NCBI RefSeq assembly: GCF_041146795.1
Contig: NC_135187.1
Coordinates: 5,281,556 to 5,345,555, forward strand
Length of the DNA stretch: 64,000 bases
Reading direction: 5' to 3'
Source: Maylandia zebra
Taxonomy: Eukaryota > Chordata > Actinopteri > Cichliformes > Cichlidae
Part shown: piece after piece, positions 57,040-64,000 of the stretch
Layout of the letters: each line of letters starts with the position of its first letter
How positions within the stretch are numbered: position 1 is the stretch's first letter
Position numbers and translations under genes: made by a program
The notes under the pieces: generated by a model
Database searches by the model: none
What the model saw: the letters and a program-made list of their open reading frames with translations, nothing else
What the model was told of the DNA's origin: nothing

Positions 57040-60000
57040 ATGTCAGGTAAATGTCAACTCATGTTGAATAATCAACCAATCAAGCCTTTTATTATCACAT
57101 GCAATGTTACACATACAACTGCAATGAAAATTTCACCCCCTTCTGACCATACATATATTGCTTAAACATCACATTGGGAAGACAGGTCGGAAACAGTTAG
57201 GAAGGTCAGAAAACAATTTAATTAATAGATGAGGAGGAGAAAAAAGAACTACAACCAGACAAAGCTCCTAGAAGACTGAAATGGATGATGGTTGCAGCAT
57301 GCAAAAAGAAAATGATATCTGTTGACTACAGCATATGCTTTCTCACAGATTACCTTGTGGGAGTAGCTGGACCAAACTCTATTGGTATTTCAAGTTTGAA
57401 ATCCCTGTTTGACCAGACTAACATTTCAGATGAGGTACCTCTTGACATAAAAATCCTTTTATGTTGTCATAAAACTAATGTTAAATTCTGCTTTAAATAC
57501 ACTTTATTGTACAATTTACTTAATGAATCGTATTCCTTAGTTCTGTTTTTATTTATATGTATTTATTTATTTGTTTTATAAGGTAATAGATGGCCTAATC
57601 TATTTGCAGTGTGAGGTATGTTGAAAAGCTTGTTTGATCATAATGACATAGCATGTTTACATTTTTTGTAATGTATTTGAAAACATAGGTGTATTTATGT
57701 TATTTTTATAGAATTTCCCTCACATTTATCCAATACCAAGCCAAATCACTGGAAAAATTTTGGATGGGTCCACAAGAGCACAAAGTGCATACTTTTTGAA
57801 GGTATGACTTGGACTGTGGTAACTATGTTCTTATCACAAAGGGTTTATAAGTTGCCACTATAAACAAACAGCATTTTCCAAAATTGAAGCCTTGTCAGAA
57901 GAACCTGAAAAATACCTTTCTGAAACCTTTTCTGTGTAAAGACTTGTTCAAAAGCAATGCACACAGATTAAAACATTTCTGTCTTGGCCAACTGATAAAG
58001 AACACCAAAAATTGAGTGGTGCGTGTTGAGTCTGTGGTCTTGATTTGTTTTGTACACACTATAGAAATTAATTAATGTAAACCAAAAATGACACTTTCTA
58101 TATGTTTGTGTATCTGCAGAATTAATTACAAGTCTTACCTGACAAGCTTTTGCAGTTTTGCAGTGTCATTCTTGACAGAAAAACATACTTGTCACATTAT
58201 TTTTATTTCCAGAAAAACATCTTTCAGATGTATGAGAAATTGATTGGAGCCTGTCTGGAAAACGGCAGCCACTGGACCTTGTTTGTAAGTTGCACAGATT
58301 TTGCACTCTCTCTAGTGCATGATACTTTTCAGTGTCCCTCATTAGGAAAGCTCAAGGCCCAAGCCTACCATATCCATCTTTTTACAAAACAGTTTTGTGA
58401 CATACCCAAGAGGACCATAGTCTATATGAATTCATTTGGCGAGTCGGAGGTCAGAAAAAGTGCGGTGTTGAAAAACTGGAGGTAATTAATTAACATATTT
58501 AACATAACATATTTAATTTAATTGAAATCATTACCGAACGTGGTTATTGATTTCTCTATATGCTTTTTATTTGTAATAACTGCGATCTCTCAGCTCATTT
58601 GCTTCAGCAAGAGGCTGCGCTGGAGAGTGGACCTTGTCACATGTGAGCCACCCACATCAACAGGATGGGAACTCATGTGGAGTGCATGTCATAATGGTAC
58701 TGAAAACTATAGCTTTAACCTATATAAGTAATGTTTACATTTTTGCCTATTCAGTTTTTAAAGCCTTAGAGGCAGGATGGTAAAATCTCAATTTTTTTGT
58801 AGATTGAACCATTTCAGCAGTAATGCTTTGCTTTGGTTGCTCTGTTTTTTTTTTTTTTTTCTCGGGGGGGGTTAAAAACAAACAAACATTTCTTTGTTAA
58901 TCTAATTCTTTTTGTTCTTTTTTTTTTTTTTCTTCTTCGTCAATTATTAGTTTGCCCAATCTCTCATTGACGGTAAAACACAAGTGGAGGAGTACAACAC
59001 TGAAATCACAAAGCTCAGGTCCCGACTTTGCCACTACTTATTTTCCTCAATAGGTAAAGATAAAATTAGCTGCCTTCTTTTTCTCTAACATTGGAAAATG
59101 TAACTTGTACTTAAACAAATTATATTTTGCAGATCGAACTAGGAAGTGCAGTCAGTGCTGGTGTGTGATTGCAGCCAAAGACCGGGTACACTATGACATG
59201 TCCTTAGCCATATAGATTGTTTATTTAATGGACTTTGTTCATTTGTTTTTTGTTTGTTTATTTCTTCTTCTTTTTTTTTTTTTTTTTAATTCACAGGTGC
59301 AGTGCCAGAAATGTGGTGCATACAAGCACATGCGTTGTTCAAAGTCTGTTTGTGGCATCTGTATCTTCTGTGAGAGTAAGTCACAATATAACTAAACAAT
59401 GTCCAAAAATGTTTAAAGTGAAATTTTTTTTCGTAATTTTGCCTTTGCACACCAGGACTGTGTAATTAAAGTGGACGTTTCAAGATCCAGTTTTTACATA
59501 AAACTATTTTAGACATAACTGTGTCGTATTGTGGGGATTTCTCTTCACAATTAAATTGATATAGTGCTGTTTATATCATTCTTCTTTATGTAACAGCACA
59601 GTGCAGCACAGCAGAGGGAAAGGAGTTGTGCAGCATAGTGGGTGGCTATACAGGAGGAGCAATAGAAGTAGCCAGTGAAGAATGTCATCAGGGAAAGCAT
59701 CAGGCAGCGAATGACAAAGGAAAAGTTCCTAAGGGAGAGAACATCTGCAGCAAATCGACAAGTAACAGTGAGATAGGAAGACTGACAGTCAGAGATGAAG
59801 GTACACAGACTGAAAGAGATGAAGGTACACAGACTGAAGACAACGAAAAAGAAGCAGAAGTATACGGCACAAGTCTGAGTACAGATAATGCTGCTGCTGA
59901 TGATGTTGACAGGATCGATGCAGATACAGAATTCCAAACTGATTCAGAAGGAACTAGTACAGTTTACAGAGTGCATGGTCGCTTATCTGTACCAAGCTCA

Positions 60001-60739
60001 AAAAAGAAAACCTACACAATAACAGAAGACGAGATCAAGCGCAGAATCAACGCAGAGAACATGTCAGTTCATGTTTTCAGAGGTTTGATTGGGGTAGGTA
60101 TACATTTCGTGATTTTGATGTCACCTGAAATAAATCCGGGTTACTCGTATCAATGAAGTGACAATGTGGCTGGAAATTGTGCATTTGCTGCAACATATAC
60201 ACAATTACACCATGTAAACAAAAGCATTTAACTTTGTGCGCGTGTGTGTGTCTCTCTCTGCTCTTTTGGTGTTTGCACTTTTTCTTTTTTAGGGCCGTAA
60301 AGCCAAACTGCCCGCAATGATTCTTGACAGGCCTAAGAAGGCCAAAACTAAAGTAACAGTGTTTAGTGTTCTGAGTGAAGAGGAGGCTGGGGAGCTAGCC
60401 CTCGGGTTTGCCGGAAGATTGGCCTGCGATGTCACAACAGACATGGTCTGTAAAGGCATCGACCATTCAAGTGCTGATATGACAAAGTAAGTTAGTAAAA
60501 CAATATGAAAGTTGTATCTTTTTTGGTATTATTTGTCATTTCCCCGTATTTGGGTTATTGGTGTAACATTGTTAATCTTACTTTCTAATAACAGACAGAC
60601 TCTTCTCAAAATCCAACACAATCTTAAACATGAGCTGACTGATTCCTCAACCTTCAGTTTGCTGACACACACCTTTGGCCCCGCTGCACTGGATTCTGTC
60701 ATTTCATTCCTGTGTGAAAAACTTGATCTTGTCTCTTAA
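57040..60739 (+). CDS. Ulp1/SENP-like (C48 fold) protein with Cys-rich zinc module, 556 aa
   Basis: Thirteen coding exons: 57040-57046, 57229-57434, 57583-57615, 57712-57801, 58213-58284, 58393-58481, 58594-58696, 58951-59053, 59133-59185, 59297-59375, 59597-60093, 60293-60486 and 60595-60739. All are GT-AG and total 1671 nt in frame. The exons encode residues with the C48 layout: substrate-side helix ISDEVIDGLIYLQCE (about 68-82), His132 in GSHWTLF, Asn149 in IVYMNSFGES, and Gln188/Cys194 in HQQDGNSCGVHVIM. His to Asn is 17 residues and Gln to Cys is 6, the spacing of SENP2/Ulp1, but the catalytic Asp is Asn. Residues about 238-277 hold nine Cys (KCSQCWC, CQKCG, MRC, CGICIFC), a probable zinc module. 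An acidic linker carries a twice-repeated RDEGTQTE, and the C-terminus is a small unfamiliar domain. In ordinary proteins the C48 fold cleaves SUMO or similar modifiers. Here activity is uncertain, and origin from a transposon-borne Ulp1 gene is possible. The 5' UTR exon ends at 56259. Confidence 0.85.
58748..59252 (+). repeat. Inverted duplication, left arm
   Basis: This is the reverse complement of 63494-64000, nearly identical, and includes exons 58951-59053 and 59133-59185 of the Ulp1-like gene. The match stops abruptly after position 59252. It may extend further on the far side, since the other arm runs off the window. Confidence 0.95.
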
Positions 60740-60941
60740 ATAATGAAACCTTTTGTGACTTTTGTTTGTTCTGTAAATCAGAATCTTGAAAAGTGTTCAT
60801 TGTTGTTCTAAGTTTGTGTTAACTATTTGGCAAAAATGATTGGTTCCTAATCCAAACAGCATAATGACTGTTCTAACACATATCTTAAAAATGCTACAAA
60901 GAAAGAAAATTATCACATATGTTTCAATATGAATGTAATTG

Positions 60942-61209
60942 TGTCACACTCGGTTTGTAGTAGCTTTCCTGTTTTATTTTGAGTTTTGGTATGTTTACAC
61001 TGTTATTTTTATTTCCCGTGTGTTCGTCTTCCCTTATTAGTTTTACTGTATTTAATTAGTCTGATTTAATAACTTATAATTATTTACTTTCCAGTGTGTA
61101 TATATGCTCCTCGTTTGGATTATTGTTTGTTTGAGTTCTGCCTGTCTTTTCTATTAAAGATTTGGACTTTTGGACTATTAGTGGACCTCGTAGGTTTTTA
61201 TTCTGTTCA
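60942..61209 (+). mobile_element. Possible short solo LTR, 268 bp, TSD ATTG
   Basis: Begins TGTCACACTCGG and ends TTCTGTTCA, flanked by ATTG (60938-60941 and 61210-61213). It contains GTGTATATATGC and a late ATTAAAG, compatible with an LTR. The 4-bp duplication is short, so chance is not excluded. Confidence 0.4.
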
Positions 61210-62600
61210 ATTGGTAATTGACTGGGTTTAATTTAGTGGCCTGGAAAACAGGCCGGAGGGGTCTGGTCATTTTAACCCCCTAAGACCCGAAATCTTCCAT
61301 GGCATGCATTTTTAATTTCTCTTTGATATTTGGGCCGATTGGAACCCGATGAATGTAAAAAGAAAGAATTACCAGGTTTTGTTTTTTTTTTTACCTAATT
61401 TTTGTTTCTGAGAAAAATGAGAGCCACATATGAGGACATTAATTTGAAATTTCGATAGAACAGTTGCAGTATAATGTCCTCATAACTGTATATCAGGCAC
61501 TTGTTGATCAAGATTTAGTATTTTGGTCTAAATAACCCAAAATGTGATGTCCACATGTGTGGACGCCAGGCTGGAGTAAAGTGTTAGAGCTATTTATACC
61601 TATGTAAACTTTTATACACTGGTTTTTACCTGTCTTGTTTCAGAAAGGTTTAAAAGGGTAATGTCCACAGTTTATTTATTTGTTTGAATTCAACATATTT
61701 TATTAAAGTAATTGAGCTTGAACACAGAAAAAACTGAATCAAATAATCATAAAATCAAATCACTTGCACTATACTGAAGTCTAATCTACTCTGAGCTAAT
61801 GCCGGTTTCCAACACTAATGATCGGGTGAAGGAGAGATATGAGGGTGTGCACGGCCACTGGTGCTCTTATCCCTGTTCTTTGTGATACAATCCAACAGGA
61901 AAGCAGTCAAACCCTTGGACATTAGCCAAGTTAACGTTCACAAATATATACACACAGAGGAACTCTGAGCCCCAATGTCAGCATTAGCACAAACATGCCA
62001 CTTCATACCAAATCTCAGTGTGAGGTCAGGTGTTAGTCTCATTCCATTATTCTGGCTATATTTTCTTACTCATTACTATTAAACTTATACTTAAGACTAA
62101 CTATTAACAAAATCACACCCCAATAACTCTGTTATTACACTTTGTATTTAATCATAAAAAGGTTGGATGTTGAAACCTTTTACTTCTATTTTGTATGAGC
62201 CAGGATTCTCAACAGCTGATACTCTGTCCAAAAAGTGACAGGTATCGTTTTATGGAGCAAAAAACTTAAGAGCACATATTTTATAAATAATACCAACAAT
62301 TACAAATGCAGACCTTTAATAGTAATAAGTAATCCTTTATTTATAATGCATAGCAATATAAAAATAGTAACATATGAAAATATTACAATGGGCACAGATG
62401 AATTTGTATCAAAAACAGCAACCAAGCCAAAGTAATGAATAACACACATAAATAACAACTGCTTGAGAGACCAAACAATTTCTTTTCATCTGTTCCTTGG
62501 CAGAAAGTTAAGACAGCTATTCAGCTTTAGGTTTCAATAAACAGAAGTAATGGATGCAGTCCCTTTGAAATGTCACACAAAAGTCTACTTGTGCATATAC
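61210..62600. other. Gene-free stretch
   Basis: TTAACCCCCTAAGACC at about 61274 resembles a piggyBac-type (TTAA) non-autonomous element end, but the other end was not found. The remainder is AT-rich with no exon recognised. Confidence 0.35.
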
Positions 62601-62702
62601 TTAGCTTTAACTCTTCTCTTTTTTGTTTTGTATTCCAAAAGGTTTTCATTTTCTCCAGAGGATGTCTCTCTTTCAGTGGTTATCGACTGTTCACATTCAT
62701 TT

Positions 62703-63493
62703 TCAGACTGTTGGAATGTCGATGCTGGCCGAACGTTTCTTGCTAGAATACAATGGCCTAATTTTGCGTGCATTATCTGTCGTCTTTATTTCGTACTGGA
62801 ATATACTTTTGCCTACTTGTTTTGTTTTTAAGACATTTGTATGCAGTTCATCTATCATTGCAGTAATACCCTCTGGAATGAATGCCCACTGTTTAACTGT
62901 GTCTAAAACAGCATTTAGTTTTCCAACTGCATCTTCTGTGCATTTTTTGTCTGTGCTTTCAACTACAGGAGTGTCATTCAAAGTTGATAGAGGACTTTTC
63001 AGAGAGTTTTTCATTTGTTTAAAATGGCTACAAGCCACCTTCAGGCAAGCACGTGTTATAGTGAGAGAACGTACAACAAGTGCACTGAAGTGTTTCAGCC
63101 GATGCAAAAAAACACAGATTTCCAAACAAACTTGGCATTTTTATCACTTTCAAGTCCTCACAGTGTACAAAGTAATGCCTTTCTTTCACTGCAATTCTTG
63201 CCAAGGTCTGTTTCCATGTTTGGATAGATGTCATTGTCAGCCTCTGCTAATTTTGCAAGTAACACTAGATGCTTGCAAAGAAGTCCTCGTAAGCCATATG
63301 TACAGTTGCAGTAGGACTCAACAGGGCAGACATCATACACCATGTCTTCTCTTGACTCAGATGGGACTTGATATGCATTAACTCCATGGCTGTTCTTGAC
63401 TGTAATTTTAAGAGCCCAACCACTTTCCATCAGTCTTGAAGCAGAGTCTGAAACTTGAGACAAGGTGTCAGCAAACCTGTTTTTCATGCGGCC
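62703..63493 (-). pseudogene. SWIM zinc-finger protein fragment (degraded or multi-exon)
   Basis: The minus strand encodes NRFADTLSQVSDSASRLMES, then a SWIM motif CPVESYCNCTYGLRGLLCKH (CxCx8CxH). In another frame comes a second SWIM-like cluster (LQCTCCTFSHYNTC), then SHFKQMKNSLKSPLSTLND and a Lys-rich end (IRPLYSSKKRSASIDIPTV). The three stretches are in different frames with no good splice sites between them, so the gene is probably broken. SWIM fingers occur in ZSWIM proteins and several DNA-transposon transposases, and I cannot decide which this is. Its upstream part is cut at 63493/63494, where the inverted Ulp1-like exons begin. Confidence 0.55.
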
Positions 63494-64000
63494 CAAAAAA
63501 CAAATGAACAAAGTCCATTAAATAAACAATCTATATGGCTAAGGACATGTCATAGTGTACCCGGTCTTTGGCTGCAATCACACACCAGCACTGACTGCAC
63601 TTCCTAGTTCGATCTGCAAAATATAATTTGTTTAAGTACAAGTTACATTTTCCAATGTTAGAGAAAAAGAAGGCAGCTAATTTTATCTTTACCTATTGAG
63701 GAAAATAAGTAGTGGCAAAGTTGGGACCTGAGCTTTGTGATTTCAGTGTTGTACTCCTCCACTTGTGTTTTACCGTCAATGAGAGATTGGGCAAACTAAT
63801 AATTGACGAAGAAGAAAAAAAAAAAAAGAACAAAAAGAATTAGATTAACAAAGAAATGTTTGTTTGTTTTTAACCCCCCCCCCGAGAAAAAAAAACAAAA
63901 AAACAGAGCAACCAAAGCAAAGCATTACTGCTGAAATGGTTCAATCTACAAAAAAATTGAGATTTTACCATCCTGCCTCTAAGGCTTTAAAAACTGAATA
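63494..64000 (-). repeat. Inverted duplication, right arm, with Ulp1-like exons (runs off window)
   Basis: Reverse complement of 58748-59252. On the minus strand it carries the exon 63795-63693 (FAQSLIDGKTQVEEYN...) and the exon 63613-63561 (RTRKCSQCWCVIAAKDR). One coding difference is visible: Arg in the left arm (LRSRLCHY) is Gln here (LRSQLCHY). Homopolymer lengths also differ. The 5' remainder of this copy would lie beyond the window. Confidence 0.95.

Noticed and set aside
58213-58485. Reading straight through 58285-58392 as coding in the Ulp1-like gene
   Set aside because: The frame is open, but a GTAAGT donor and an AG acceptor remove it and restore the 17-residue spacing typical of C48 proteins.

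Overview
The window looks like a percomorph teleost chromosome, possibly a cichlid. It has multi-exon genes with GT-AG introns, teleost U-lineage MHC class I genes beside slc39a7 (zip7/ke4), a tRNA-derived fish SINE, a Penelope-like element, RTE-type and CR1/L2-type LINE pieces, Tc1 relics and a young Ty3/Gypsy element. The exact species cannot be read from the sequence.

Layout. 0-5 kb: a broken copy of a multicopy fish gene family, microsatellites, a GC-rich dispersed repeat and Penelope-like relics. 5-14.3 kb: slc39a7 on the minus strand (7 coding exons, 501 aa, one 5' UTR exon). 15.2-18.7 kb: MHC class I gene 1, plus strand, with an interferon-type site upstream. 21.2-41.7 kb: MHC class I gene 2, minus strand. 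Its seven coding exons splice in frame to 365 aa, yet it spans 20.5 kb because its introns hold an apparently whole 9.7-kb Gypsy element, a Penelope-like element itself carrying a LINE, a second Penelope-like fragment, SINEs and a solo LTR. 43.3-45.0 kb: a two-exon chemoattractant-type GPCR (FPR/CMKLR-like), minus strand. 45-49.6 kb: intergenic repeats, a Tc1 relic and a solo LTR. 49.6-53.3 kb: MHC class I pseudogene 3, minus strand. 54-56 kb: LINE relic and another solo LTR. 56.1-60.7 kb: an intact 14-exon gene (556 aa) for a Ulp1/SENP-like (C48) protein with a Cys-rich zinc module, plus strand. 62.6-64 kb: an inverted, nearly identical duplicate of that gene's middle exons, joined to an unrelated SWIM zinc-finger sequence and running off the window.

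Functionally, the class I genes are antigen-presentation candidates whose peptide-anchoring residues are partly altered. Slc39a7 releases zinc from the ER/Golgi. The GPCR is a likely leukocyte chemoattractant receptor. The Ulp1-like gene has the protease fold signature, but Asn replaces the catalytic Asp. All exon models come from splice-site and reading-frame reasoning by eye. No alignment or expression data were available.
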